Positions 23,103-30,929 of a stretch of DNA of 32,565 nt are shown here, in pieces (position 1 is the first letter of the stretch; each line of letters begins with the position of its first letter). The notes under the pieces are model-generated. The model saw only the letters and a program-made list of their open reading frames with translations. It ran no database searches and had not been told where the DNA came from. A program made the position numbers and the translations under genes. The stretch spans positions 1-32,565 of the forward strand of contig JAJSZT010000042.1 of the NCBI GenBank assembly GCA_030272815.1, in the 5' to 3' direction. This stretch comes from Deltaproteobacteria bacterium. GTDB lineage: Bacteria; Desulfobacterota; Desulfobacteria; Desulfobacterales; ETH-SRB1.

Positions 23103-23360
23103 ATGAATACCAGAACAATAAACATAACATTGCCTTTAGGAGCATTTTCAGCGCTTAAAAAGACGCCGGCTGAATTTGCAAAGGACATACGGCTGACTGC
23201 GGCGGTCAAATGGTACGAGATGGGAGTTGTATCCCAGGAAAAGGCTGCTGAAATAGCCGGATTGTGCCGTGAGGATTTTCTCATGTCGTTATTAAAATTT
23301 CGAGTCTCACCTTTTCAGTATACGGCGGAAGAAGTCCTTAAAGAGGCTGGTTATGAATAA
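23103..23360 (+). CDS. UPF0175 family antitoxin
   Basis: 85 residues (start MNTRTINITLPLGAFSALKK). The UPF0175 pattern is FAKDIRLTAAVKWYEMGVVS followed by the helix-turn-helix QEKAAEIAGLCREDFLMSLL and a Y-T-A-E-E-V-L-K tail. GAAAGGA lies 9-15 bases before ATG 23103. It overlaps the DUF3368 gene by 8 nt, so the two form a TA operon. It is a different lineage from the UPF0175 gene at 1927. Confidence 0.88.
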   Translation: MNTRTINITLPLGAFSALKKTPAEFAKDIRLTAAVKWYEMGVVSQEKAAEIAGLCREDFLMSLLKFRVSPFQYTAEEVLKEAGYE

Positions 23361-23865
23361 AAACCTGGTTATCAATGCCTCTCCCATAATACTGCTCGGG
23401 AAAGCCGATCTCTTGAAAACAATAAGTCCATTAGCCAAGACGTGGATAATACCTGATGGAGTTATCCATGAAGTTCAGGCCAAAAGACCGATTGATCCTT
23501 ATTTGTCCGGTCTTGCATCTAATTCTGAGGTTGTGCGGAAAACTGTTTCAAACATTCATCCTTCAATAGCCGCTTGGGATCTTGGTCAGGGCGAAAGCGA
23601 GGTTTTGACATTGGCATTGGAAAAACCTCGCACAGGAGTTGTGTTAGATGATTTGCAGGCGCGTAAATGCGCTGAGCTTTTTGAGATCCCTTTGATCGGC
23701 ACTCTGGGGCTAGTTGTTTTGGCTAAACGAAAAGGCTTGATCACCCTTGCCAAGCCTTTTATTGAACGCCTGGCCGCTGTCGGATTGTATATTAATTCTG
23801 CCATACTTACTCGTATATTGGTTGGGGTTGGTGAAACAGACGAAAAAAATGAAGAAAAATCTTGA
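23353..23865 (+). CDS. DUF3368 PIN-fold toxin
   Basis: 170 residues, full DUF3368 length. Segments: LVINASPIILLGKADLLKTI, WIIPDGVIHEVQAK, WDLGQGESEVLTLALE (central acidic residue), TGVVLDDLQARKCAE (paired acidic residues) and IGTLGLVVLAKRKGLI. In most DUF3368 proteins the first position is aspartate (VSDTSP); here it is asparagine (INASP), a change seen at the first metal site that could weaken nuclease activity. Predicted Mg-dependent ribonuclease toxin, paired with the overlapping UPF0175 gene. Confidence 0.88.
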   Translation: MNKNLVINASPIILLGKADLLKTISPLAKTWIIPDGVIHEVQAKRPIDPYLSGLASNSEVVRKTVSNIHPSIAAWDLGQGESEVLTLALEKPRTGVVLDDLQARKCAELFEIPLIGTLGLVVLAKRKGLITLAKPFIERLAAVGLYINSAILTRILVGVGETDEKNEEKS

Positions 23866-23953
23866 AGTAGATTTGGAAAAAATTTGCACAAGTTACTTTC
23901 ATTACCAGCGATGCACCTCCTTTGATATGAGACGCCATTTACTTATTTATGGA

Positions 23954-23998
23954 CGTCCCGAAAGCATGACCGTCCCGAAAGCATGACGAAAGCACGAC
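23954..23998. repeat. 17 bp tandem repeat before the SDR fusion gene
   Basis: cgtcccgaaagcatgac at 23954-23970 and again, exactly, at 23971-23987, followed by a partial third unit gaaagcacgac (23988-23998). It ends 31 bp before the SDR start. It may mark a junction of transferred DNA or be a regulator-binding array. Confidence 0.8.
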
Positions 23999-24029
23999 CG
24001 GACGAGCTTGGACTTCCGAAAGGTTGAAA

Positions 24030-25664
24030 ATGCAGAAGAGGCTCAATGAAGTGGCTTTAGTAACCGGAGCGAGTCGGGGAATTGGAAGAGCTATCTCGGT
24101 GCAATTGGCAGGGGATGGATTTGATCTTTGCTTGGTGGCTAGAGGTCGAGAAAAGCTCGAACAGACTGCTCGGAGGTGCCACAAGACGAATCCCAAGATA
24201 CGCATCCTCATCCTTCCCTGTGATCTAACTCTTCTAGAAGAGATTCCTGGGATTGTTGCAAAGTGTGTAAAGCAGCTAAAGGGATTGGATTTATTAGTCA
24301 ACAACGCGGGAATGAACGTGCAGAATGTGTGTTCTTCAGCGTCGATGGAGACTTGGGATAGGGAACTGACTTTGAATTTATTAACGCCGATGCATTTGTC
24401 TCATTTTGCGGCGCCTCATTTGATCAACTCAGGATCTAAAGGGTCTGCAAGGAGGGGAGGGCACGTTATCATGATCTGCTCCCTGATTTCCAAGACGAGA
24501 CCCGTCGCGGGGATGTCTGCATATACGTGCACCAAGTACGGGCTTCGGGGTTTTGGATATGGTATTTTTGAGGATTTGCGCGAGCGAGGAGTAAGTGTTA
24601 CCAATATCTATCCGAGCTTAACAAACACAGAGTTAGGATCGCAATTTCGAAGAGAGTTTTCAGACCTGTGCGGGTTAAGCCAGGATGAAATGCTCAAGCC
24701 TTCGGATATAGCTCAGTCCGTTTCGTTTGCAGTAAAGGAGAGTCGAAGACCTACGAGTTGTGTGGTTGAGATGGTGATAGACTCACAACTTCCGCTTTTT
24801 CTCCAAAACAAAGAGGCGTTGCAACATGAGTTGGCTCACATCGAAGACGCCCTTAAACAAGTCTCAACATTATCGGTTGAAGAAAATGTAGCCATTGTTA
24901 CCGGAGGAAGTCGAGGGATTGGCGAGGCCGCTGCTTTCGCTCTAGCCAAGGGCGGGATTAAGAAAATAGCTCTTGTCGCGCGAAACGTGGCTATTCTAAG
25001 GGAAGCGGCTGACAAAATCGAGCGCTTGGTTCCCGGCACGGAGTGCCTTCCTCTGTCGGCCGACATAACAGATGCTACAGCAGCTCAAGGGGCTGTCTCT
25101 GAGTGCATACACAAATTAGGGGGGATTTCGGTACTTGTAAATTCCGCCGGGATCAATCGCCGATGCTCAGTGGTAAGCTCCGACCCAAGAATATGGGACG
25201 AAGTGTATTGTTTGAACTTGAAAGGCTCTATGGACATGACCAGGTTATGTCTGCCGTATCTTGTCGCGAGTCGCCGATCCGGTCTGCTTTCGTCAGTCAT
25301 TTTCATCAACTCTATCATCAGCTTGACCAATGTGGGAACTGCTGGCGAAGCTTCGTATTACTTCACGAAAATGGGGCTGAGAGGTTTTGCGCAGTGCTTG
25401 TGGGAAGACACTCGACATTTGGGTGTCAAGGTTACTAGCATCTTGCCCTCGTTAGTGAGCACCCCGCTGGGACGGAAGACTGGACCGACTCCCTATGTTC
25501 AAACAAAGGAAATGATAGCTCCTGAAGCTGTGGGGGAAGCTGTCAGATACGCCGCACAGACATCGCATTCCTGCTGTCCAACGGAAATTGCTATCGAAAC
25601 TCAACATAACTTGTACAAGATATTTCAAGAGTATGACAAGGCGATCGTTGAAGAAAAACAATGA
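24030..25664 (+). CDS. Tandem fusion of two SDR oxidoreductase domains
   Basis: 544 residues from ATG 24030, with GAAAGG seven bases upstream. Domain 1 (about 5-255): LVTGASRGIGRA, VNNAGMN, catalytic Ser in MICSLISK and Tyr/Lys in Y-T-C-T-K. Domain 2 (about 280-530): IVTGGSRGIGEA, VNSAGIN, Ser in FINSIISL and Y-Y-F-T-K. Both keep the SDR triad, so both may be active NAD(P)-dependent dehydrogenases. Most SDRs are single domains of about 250 residues; a fused pair suggests two linked redox steps on one substrate, or a pseudo-dimer in one chain. GC looks higher than in neighbouring genes, codon choice differs (many CGA, GGG, GCG), and a tandem repeat lies just upstream, which together suggest recent transfer. 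Substrate unknown. Confidence 0.85.
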   Translation: MQKRLNEVALVTGASRGIGRAISVQLAGDGFDLCLVARGREKLEQTARRCHKTNPKIRILILPCDLTLLEEIPGIVAKCVKQLKGLDLLVNNAGMNVQNVCSSASMETWDRELTLNLLTPMHLSHFAAPHLINSGSKGSARRGGHVIMICSLISKTRPVAGMSAYTCTKYGLRGFGYGIFEDLRERGVSVTNIYPSLTNTELGSQFRREFSDLCGLSQDEMLKPSDIAQSVSFAVKESRRPTSCVVEMVIDSQLPLFLQNKEALQHELAHIEDALKQVSTLSVEENVAIVTGGSRGIGEAAAFALAKGGIKKIALVARNVAILREAADKIERLVPGTECLPLSADITDATAAQGAVSECIHKLGGISVLVNSAGINRRCSVVSSDPRIWDEVYCLNLKGSMDMTRLCLPYLVASRRSGLLSSVIFINSIISLTNVGTAGEASYYFTKMGLRGFAQCLWEDTRHLGVKVTSILPSLVSTPLGRKTGPTPYVQTKEMIAPEAVGEAVRYAAQTSHSCCPTEIAIETQHNLYKIFQEYDKAIVEEKQ

Positions 25665-25815
25665 AGAGATGGGCTCATTTTCTGCCAAGCTTTATTAATT
25701 CCGGACTTCAATGCTCTGCTATTGAATATATTTGTGACACTGCCAGTCCGGGACCAGCGTAGCCCCTCTATAACCCCCTCTACTTTTGGGTAAAAAAAAT
25801 AAAGGAGTGTTACAC

Positions 25816-26133
25816 ATGGCTCAGCTCCCTGCTAAAATAAAGAGTACTATAGACAACTATCTTCAAGCGTTAAACCGCAATGATATTCCAATTAAAGAAG
25901 CGATACTTTTTGGTAGTTATGCAATAGGGAATTATCAGGAATGGAGCGATATAGATATTGCTTTAGTTTCTGATATATTCGGGGGCAATCGAATCGATGA
26001 CAAGGACAAGATAAGAAAGATTACGCTGTCTATAAGTAGTGAAATAGAAGTAATTCCTTTTTCGCCCGATGATTTTAATTTACAGAATCCATTTGTGAAA
26101 GAAATTTTAAAAACAGGCATAAGGCTGGTTTAA
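25816..26133 (+). CDS. MNT-type nucleotidyltransferase, orphan
   Basis: 105 residues from ATG 25816, preceded by AAAGGAG at about 25801-25807. The NTP-transferase motif is ILFGSYAIGNYQEWSDIDIA, with G-S and D-I-D metal ligands, and a later acidic strand SEIEVIPFSPDDF. MNT proteins normally pair with a HEPN toxin gene, which they silence by AMPylation. No HEPN frame lies within several hundred bases on either side, so this is an orphan or has a distant partner. Confidence 0.82.
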   Translation: MAQLPAKIKSTIDNYLQALNRNDIPIKEAILFGSYAIGNYQEWSDIDIALVSDIFGGNRIDDKDKIRKITLSISSEIEVIPFSPDDFNLQNPFVKEILKTGIRLV

Positions 26134-26566
26134 TTTCTTCAATTTCTCAGGGTGATTCTGCGAAAGTGCCGAAAGTGCGCCCCGGCGGAGCATAGTCCAC
26201 TCGTCAAATATAGTCTGTTTTACGATACTTCGTAAAATAGTCTTGACCAATTTACTATACCCCGTAAAATAGTCTTGACTTTCAGTTTATCCCCATGCAC
26301 TTCATGCACTTCATGCTTTTCAGGCGTCTTTTTCATTAGACTATGTTGACGCGGATTGTTTTTCAACAAAACAACCCACCATTGTTCCTGTAAAGACATT
26401 GTTATCTCAATTGGTGTAAAAGAAGGGAGCTTCCCAAGCTGTGTGCGGACTTGCGGGACGTGTTTAGTCGTTATCACGTCTTGATTAGAAAATGAATATT
26501 TCCCCTTGACTAAATGTCGGATATCAATTATATGGCTTTTTAGGAAATAAATGGGATTCAGAAATT
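26134..26566. other. 430 bp spacer with a 17 bp direct repeat
   Basis: No supported gene; a minus-strand frame at 26220-26477 has no recognisable family. cgtaaaatagtcttgac occurs at 26231-26247 and 26263-26279, and the first copy is also part of a hairpin ttttacg-atact-tcgtaaaa (26219-26238). cacttcatg is tandemly repeated at 26297-26315. Confidence 0.45.
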
Positions 26567-27196
26567 ATGGGAATACAGGAAAGGAAAGAACGGGAGAAAG
26601 GAAGAAGGCGGCAGCAGATAATGATAGCCGCAAAAAGGGTATTTTCCTTAAAGGGCTTTAACAAGGCTACAATGGAAGATATTGCCAATGAAGCTGAGTT
26701 AAGTCCAGGCACCCTTTATCTTTATTTTAAAAACAAAGATGAGCTATGTGCCTCCCTTTCTCTCAGGATACTACAATATCTAAATATTAAATTAAAACAT
26801 GTAAGCAGTGAAAAGGATTTAGAGCCGGAACAGAAAATAAAAGCATTAAAAGAAGCCATGTATGACGTTTATGAATTTGATCCTTTAATACTTATCAACA
26901 TGTTTCATCTACAATCAAGTGAAAGCCTTAACAATTTATCCCCTCAGCTAGTTTCAGACATAAAAGAATTGTCAAATAATTCAATCAAGGAAATGGCTGA
27001 TATATTTGAAGAGGGAATAAAGAAAAATGTTTTTATAGATAAGAAACCGGTTGTTCTTGCAGAAGTAGTGTGGGCTCTTTTTTCCGGTGCTGTACTTCGC
27101 GAAGAAAGCAAAAGAGTTATTAAGAACAATAAGGACTATTTAAAAGTAACCCTTGAAGACGATTTTGAAATATTTGCCAGGGGAATAAAAAAATAA
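26567..27196 (+). CDS. TetR/AcrR family transcriptional regulator
   Basis: 209 residues. The N-terminal TetR helix-turn-helix is [40 protein letters not shown] and [12 protein letters not shown]; the C-terminal helical ligand domain ends [12 protein letters not shown] dimeric repressor that senses a small molecule is the usual role. It overlaps the next reading frame (ATAA at 27193-27196), so it may regulate the splB-like gene with which it is joined. The start at ATG 26567 has only a weak ribosome site. Confidence 0.9.
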   Translation: MGIQERKEREKGRRRQQIMIAAKRVFSLKGFNKATMEDIANEAELSPGTLYLYFKNKDELCASLSLRILQYLNIKLKHVSSEKDLEPEQKIKALKEAMYDVYEFDPLILINMFHLQSSESLNNLSPQLVSDIKELSNNSIKEMADIFEEGIKKNVFIDKKPVVLAEVVWALFSGAVLREESKRVIKNNKDYLKVTLEDDFEIFARGIKK

Positions 27197-28302
27197 AGCA
27201 GATATACATAGACAAGGATGTTGTTGATTCCAGTCAAGTTACTTCAATTCTATCACGCCTGAAAGTTCCTGCCGTAGTTGTAAATAATGCTCGTGAAGTC
27301 TATGATGCGGTTTCCTGTGCAGATGATCCTGTCCAGGAAGGGAAAAAAATACTTTTCCTGACCAGAAATAAAGGTGATTTCATCAGGAAATGTCCCGGCA
27401 CTCGATATTACACATGCTGTGATTATAAGATTCTACATATAGGGACATTCTGCACTATGGACTGTTCATACTGTATAATGCAGTCTTACTTTCATCCGCC
27501 TGTGCTTCAGTACTTTGTAAACAGGGATGACCTTGAGGCTGAGCTGAACAATCTATTTGCGGAAAAAAGTATATCCAGAATCGGTACTGGAGAATTTACA
27601 GACAGTATGATCTGGGAAATGTGGACCGACCTCTCAGCTTTTCTTGTTCCAAAGTTCTCAAGGCAATCATATGCTGTTTTGGAGTTAAAAACCAAAACAA
27701 CAGCCATCGAAAAGTTAAAATCTCTCCGGCATAATCGCAAAACAATTGTTGCCTGGTCACTCAATACAACTAAAGTTATAGGGAATGAAGAATTTCGTAC
27801 CACATCACTTGCTGCAAGACTCAAAGCAGCGACAAAGTGTGAGGAATGGGGATATCCTCTTGCCTTCCATTTTGATCCAATGATCATATATGACGGCTGC
27901 GAAGAAGATTACAGAAAAGTAATTGAACAGCTTTTTTCCCATGTATCTTCAGAGAATATTGTCTGGATAAGTCTTGGCACATTTCGTTTTATGCCGTCTT
28001 TAAAATCAATTATAAAGAAACGCTTTCCTGATTCAAAAATTATATATGGAGAATTTATTACAGGTCTTGACGGCAAGATGAGGTATTTCAAGCCGCTTCG
28101 TATTAAACTTTATAAAAAAATAGTTTCTTATATAAGGAGTATAGCACCTGATGTGCTTATATACTTTTGTATGGAAGATGATGAAGTATGGAAAAAGTCT
28201 CTTGGATTTATTCCTTCTGAACGTGGAGGGCTGCCGAAAATGCTTGATGAAAGCGCAGCACGACATTGTGGGCTGGCCACTGACCCCATAAGCAAGCGCT
28301 AA
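27193..28302 (+). CDS. splB: Spore photoproduct lyase-like radical SAM protein, non-standard start
   Basis: The reading frame is open from 27169 and reads [20 protein letters not shown], a typical SPL N-terminus, so the gene begins far before the first ATG at 27457. The natural start position is ATA 27193, overlapping the TetR stop, with AGGGG at 27179-27183. Counting from there the protein has 369 residues. The radical SAM cluster motif is C87-T-M-D-C91-S-Y-C94, the SPL-type CxxxCxxC; starting at ATG 27457 would cut off the first of these cysteines. Later blocks [21 protein letters not shown] and [10 protein letters not shown] also match. SPL repairs thymine dimers by radical chemistry; in non-spore-formers such homologues are DNA-repair photolyase-like proteins. 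Either AUA initiates, or the gene lost its start. Confidence 0.82.
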   Translation: MKQIYIDKDVVDSSQVTSILSRLKVPAVVVNNAREVYDAVSCADDPVQEGKKILFLTRNKGDFIRKCPGTRYYTCCDYKILHIGTFCTMDCSYCIMQSYFHPPVLQYFVNRDDLEAELNNLFAEKSISRIGTGEFTDSMIWEMWTDLSAFLVPKFSRQSYAVLELKTKTTAIEKLKSLRHNRKTIVAWSLNTTKVIGNEEFRTTSLAARLKAATKCEEWGYPLAFHFDPMIIYDGCEEDYRKVIEQLFSHVSSENIVWISLGTFRFMPSLKSIIKKRFPDSKIIYGEFITGLDGKMRYFKPLRIKLYKKIVSYIRSIAPDVLIYFCMEDDEVWKKSLGFIPSERGGLPKMLDESAARHCGLATDPISKR

Positions 28303-28500
28303 GTTGTTTTTGCCCAGGAGGGACTGAAAAAAGATGAACATCGAACATCGAACGTCCAACATCGAATTTTGAATAAGGTATTCTGCCAATTTATAAACTG
28401 GCGGAGCGAAGCGATTTCATCATTCGATGTTCAACGTTCGATGTTCGATGTTGGACGTTCATCTTTTATGCCCTGTAAACCGTAAGAAAGAGGCAACTAA
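28303..28500. repeat. GCGAAGC-core hairpin element, copy C, with spacer
   Basis: The left arm 28328-28367 (gatgaacatcgaacatcgaa and on) and the right arm 28421-28467 pair nearly throughout. The core 28368-28420 contains tctgccaatttataaactgg and GCGGAGCGAAGCGATTTC. The 70 bp at 28363-28432 are identical to 4133-4202. This is the best preserved copy. It sits between the splB-like gene and the nuclease gene and could end transcription of the first. Confidence 0.75.
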
Positions 28501-29133
28501 ATGAAAAAGTATAGTGTTCTTTATTATATCTGTTGTTTATTTATCCTTTTAATCTGTGCTGTTGGTCAATCATTTGCTGAAAGCTGGTTTAATGTCAAAT
28601 GGGTCGATGATGGTGATACAATTGTTCTTATGGATGACAGGCGCGTACGATACATAGGGATAAATGCTCCTGAAATAGATCATAAGGGCAAAAAAGCAGA
28701 GCCATGCGGATATAGTGCTAAAAATTATAATAAAAATATGGTGTTATCAAAGAAAGTGCGTTTAGAGTTTGATAAGGAAAAACATGACCAGTACGGACGA
28801 TTGCTTGCATATGTATTTTTGGAAGATGGTACATTTGTTAACAAAGTCATGATAAAACAGGGATATGCCTATTTCCTTTACCGGAATCCTAATAAAAGAT
28901 ATAATAGAAAATTGCTTAAGGCTCAAAGGGATGCTATGATAACCAAAAAGGGAATATGGAACAATTGGAAGGAAGAAAAGAACAGGTACCTAAGCAACAA
29001 AGAATCAAAACGATTTCATCTTGAAACATGTACTTTCGGAAAAAGAACGGGCTTAAAAAACAGAATCTTTTTTTCAAGTAAATGGGATGCTTTCTGGGAG
29101 GGGTTTGCGCCATGTAAAAGGTGCGTTGAATAA
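28501..29133 (+). CDS. Secreted thermonuclease (SNase-like) with Ada-type zinc tail
   Basis: 210 residues. A signal peptide covers about 1-26 (MKKYSVLYYICCLFILLICA..SFA). The SNase domain follows (VKWVDDGDTIVL; R50-Y-I-G-I-N-A-P-E58; DQYGR100), giving the Arg/Glu/Arg active-site trio seen in staphylococcal nuclease; the metal-site Asp is Asn55, as in many bacterial homologues. The last 45 residues (YLSNKESKRFHLETCTF and FAPCKRC) match an Ada-like metal-binding motif with His and three cysteines. Likely a calcium-dependent extracellular or periplasmic nuclease for scavenging or DNA uptake. Ribosome site AAAGAGG precedes ATG 28501. Confidence 0.88.
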   Translation: MKKYSVLYYICCLFILLICAVGQSFAESWFNVKWVDDGDTIVLMDDRRVRYIGINAPEIDHKGKKAEPCGYSAKNYNKNMVLSKKVRLEFDKEKHDQYGRLLAYVFLEDGTFVNKVMIKQGYAYFLYRNPNKRYNRKLLKAQRDAMITKKGIWNNWKEEKNRYLSNKESKRFHLETCTFGKRTGLKNRIFFSSKWDAFWEGFAPCKRCVE

Positions 29134-29159
29134 TTGTAATAAAGAGAAGGGCAATAAAT

Positions 29160-30434
29160 ATGAGTATCTGGGATCGAAAAAAACCTTCATTTGGTTTTAT
29201 TTCTACAAGATTTGCTGGGTTGGACGGAGTTTCACTTGAAAGTAAGAAATGGGCGGAAGTCCTTACATCAAAGGGTTGCTCCGTGTATTATATGGCAGGA
29301 GAGCTTGATACAGATCCTTCAATTTCTTACCTGGTGCCTAAAGCTCATTTTAAACATGAAGAAATTTTAAAATTACAAAAAGTTATATTTGTTGAAAAAA
29401 AACGAACTTCTGAAATCAGCAGAAAAATTCAGCAAATAAAAGAAGAACTAAAGGAGGAGATTAAAAATTATCATTCTAAGTTTGGTTTTGAAATTCTCAT
29501 AGTTCAAAATGCTTTGGCAATTCCAGTAAATATTCCATTGGGTCTTGCAATTACTGAGTTTATAATAGAAACAGGAATTCCAACAATTGCCCACCATCAT
29601 GATTTTTTCTGGGAAAGAGATAGATTTAACAGCCCTGTTGCTTCAGATTATTTAAGATCTGCGTTTCCACCTGTTCATCCTAAAATTCAACATGTGGTAA
29701 TTAATTCAATTGCAGGACATAAGCTTGCTAGTTTTACAGGAGCCAGTTGGACATTAATACCAAATATTGTCAATTTTAAAATACTGCCTCCGGAAATAGA
29801 TGATTTCAACAGAAACCTGAAAAAAGAAATCGGCCTTGATGATGACACTTTTCTTGTCCTTCAACCAACAAGGGTTGTTTCAAGAAAAGGAATAGAAATA
29901 TCATTAGAGCTTGTAAAAAGGCTTGATTATCCTAAGGCTTCTCTTGTGATAACTCACAAAGCCGAAGATGAAGGGCAAGATTATTTAATGCGGATAGAAG
30001 AATTCGTAAAACTAATAGATGTTGACCTTAAAATAATCTCGGACAGGATAGGCTTTAAAAGAGGTTTTGACGAAAATGGCAGAAAAATCTTTACATTATG
30101 GGATGTTTATCAACATGCGGATCTTATAACTTATCCGTCAGTATATGAAGGTTACGGCAATGCATTTGTCGAATCAATCTATTTCAGAAAACCTATAGTG
30201 ATTAATAGATATTCAATTTTTGTGGCTGATATTGAACCAAAAGGTTTTGATCTTATATCTTTTGACAGCTATATAACGAATAATACTATAACTGAAATTA
30301 AAGAACTTTTAAATGACCCGGAACGATTGTCTCAAATGGCTGAAAAGAACTATATGCTTGGATGGCGCTATCTTTCATATGAAATGCTGGAAGAAAAGAT
30401 AGAACAGTTATTAATTAATCATTATGGTTCATAA
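29160..30434 (+). CDS. GT4-family glycosyltransferase
   Basis: 424 residues with GT-B fold. The N-domain starts PSFGFISTRFAGLDGVSLES with KKWAEVL; the C-domain has VLQPTRVVSRKGIEISLELV and the EX7E motif in YEGYGNAFVESIYFRKPIV. The family resembles a group of GT4 enzymes with 'FAGxDGVSLExxKW' and 'AGELD' that includes some glucosylglycerate- or mannosylglucosylglycerate-type synthases, but the acceptor cannot be read from sequence. Cytoplasmic, nucleotide-sugar dependent. It follows the nuclease gene by 26 nt. A ribosome site gagaaggg precedes ATG 29160. Confidence 0.85.
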   Translation: MSIWDRKKPSFGFISTRFAGLDGVSLESKKWAEVLTSKGCSVYYMAGELDTDPSISYLVPKAHFKHEEILKLQKVIFVEKKRTSEISRKIQQIKEELKEEIKNYHSKFGFEILIVQNALAIPVNIPLGLAITEFIIETGIPTIAHHHDFFWERDRFNSPVASDYLRSAFPPVHPKIQHVVINSIAGHKLASFTGASWTLIPNIVNFKILPPEIDDFNRNLKKEIGLDDDTFLVLQPTRVVSRKGIEISLELVKRLDYPKASLVITHKAEDEGQDYLMRIEEFVKLIDVDLKIISDRIGFKRGFDENGRKIFTLWDVYQHADLITYPSVYEGYGNAFVESIYFRKPIVINRYSIFVADIEPKGFDLISFDSYITNNTITEIKELLNDPERLSQMAEKNYMLGWRYLSYEMLEEKIEQLLINHYGS

Positions 30435-30435
30435 G

Positions 30436-30581
30436 TTGAGACCTTTGAAAAACGTCCCCTTTTGCCCGATTTCTACGTCTGGCTCAGATTTTAATCCTCA
30501 AAATACTCAATGTATTCCTCCGGTTAAAATCTTCGCCATCCTTGAACTCGAACAAAATTGAACATTTTTCAAAGGTCTCAA
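30436..30581. mobile_element. MITE-like element, copy 2 (146 bp)
   Basis: Perfect 17 bp terminal inverted repeats: TTGAGACCTTTGAAAAA (30436-30452) and TTTTTCAAAGGTCTCAA (30565-30581). Opposite in orientation to the copy at 3083-3250 and alignable over most of its length. An inner palindrome (attttaatcc...ggttaaaat) surrounds aatactcaatgtattcctcc. It lies directly after the glycosyltransferase stop and before the convergent STAS gene, where it can also serve as a bidirectional terminator-like hairpin. Confidence 0.7.
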
Positions 30582-30595
30582 GTTGTTAGAATTAA

Positions 30596-30928
30596 CTAAA
30601 AAGACTTTACAGCCTCTTCTTTTGTGTCAAAGATTTCAATTATTCGATCAATTCGAACAAGCTCAAACAGTATGCGGACCGGTTCTTGTATTCTGCACAG
30701 CTTGAGATTTCCATTTGAACTCTTCAACTGCCTGAGGTAAGATAGCAGGGTTCCGCATCCGGAACTGTCCATAAATTTTATTTGACTCATTTCAAACACA
30801 ACCTTGTTGTTTTCTTCAAGTATGGGGGCTGTGGCTGTTTTAAATTCTTCAGCATTGCTTGCATCCAGAACTTCTGTCAGCACTGTTACAACTGTCACAT
30901 CGCCAATTTTTTCCGTGCTTAATTTCAT
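30596..30928 (-). CDS. STAS-domain anti-sigma factor antagonist
   Basis: 110 residues (start MKLSTEKIGDVTVVTVLTEV). SpoIIAA/RsbV-type fold: VVFEMSQIKFMDSSGCGTLL, with Ser56 of D-S-S-G the likely phosphorylation site. Its partner kinase and phosphatase are fused in the upstream gene, which ends one base before this ATG region, so both are made from one transcript. When dephosphorylated it should bind the HATPase domain and release that domain's target. Confidence 0.92.
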   Translation of the reverse strand: MKLSTEKIGDVTVVTVLTEVLDASNAEEFKTATAPILEENNKVVFEMSQIKFMDSSGCGTLLSYLRQLKSSNGNLKLCRIQEPVRILFELVRIDRIIEIFDTKEEAVKSF

Positions 30929-30929
30929 G

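Noticed and set aside
25085-25330. Antisense frames within the SDR fusion
   Set aside because: They are shadows of the higher-GC SDR coding frame with no domain match.
26220-26477. Minus-strand 85-codon frame as a gene
   Set aside because: It has no recognisable family, runs over direct repeats and the cacttcatg tandem, and has no ribosome site.
28328-28467. GAACATC-type repeats as possible CRISPR or iteron origin
   Set aside because: The words are arranged as two inverted arms around a constant core, copies exist elsewhere in the window, and no replication gene is adjacent; the ParB-like gene at 19408 is distant.
30436-30581. Simple rho-independent terminator
   Set aside because: It is too long, shares its sequence with a distant inverted copy and has 17 bp perfect ends, so a mobile-element reading fits better, though it may also terminate transcripts.
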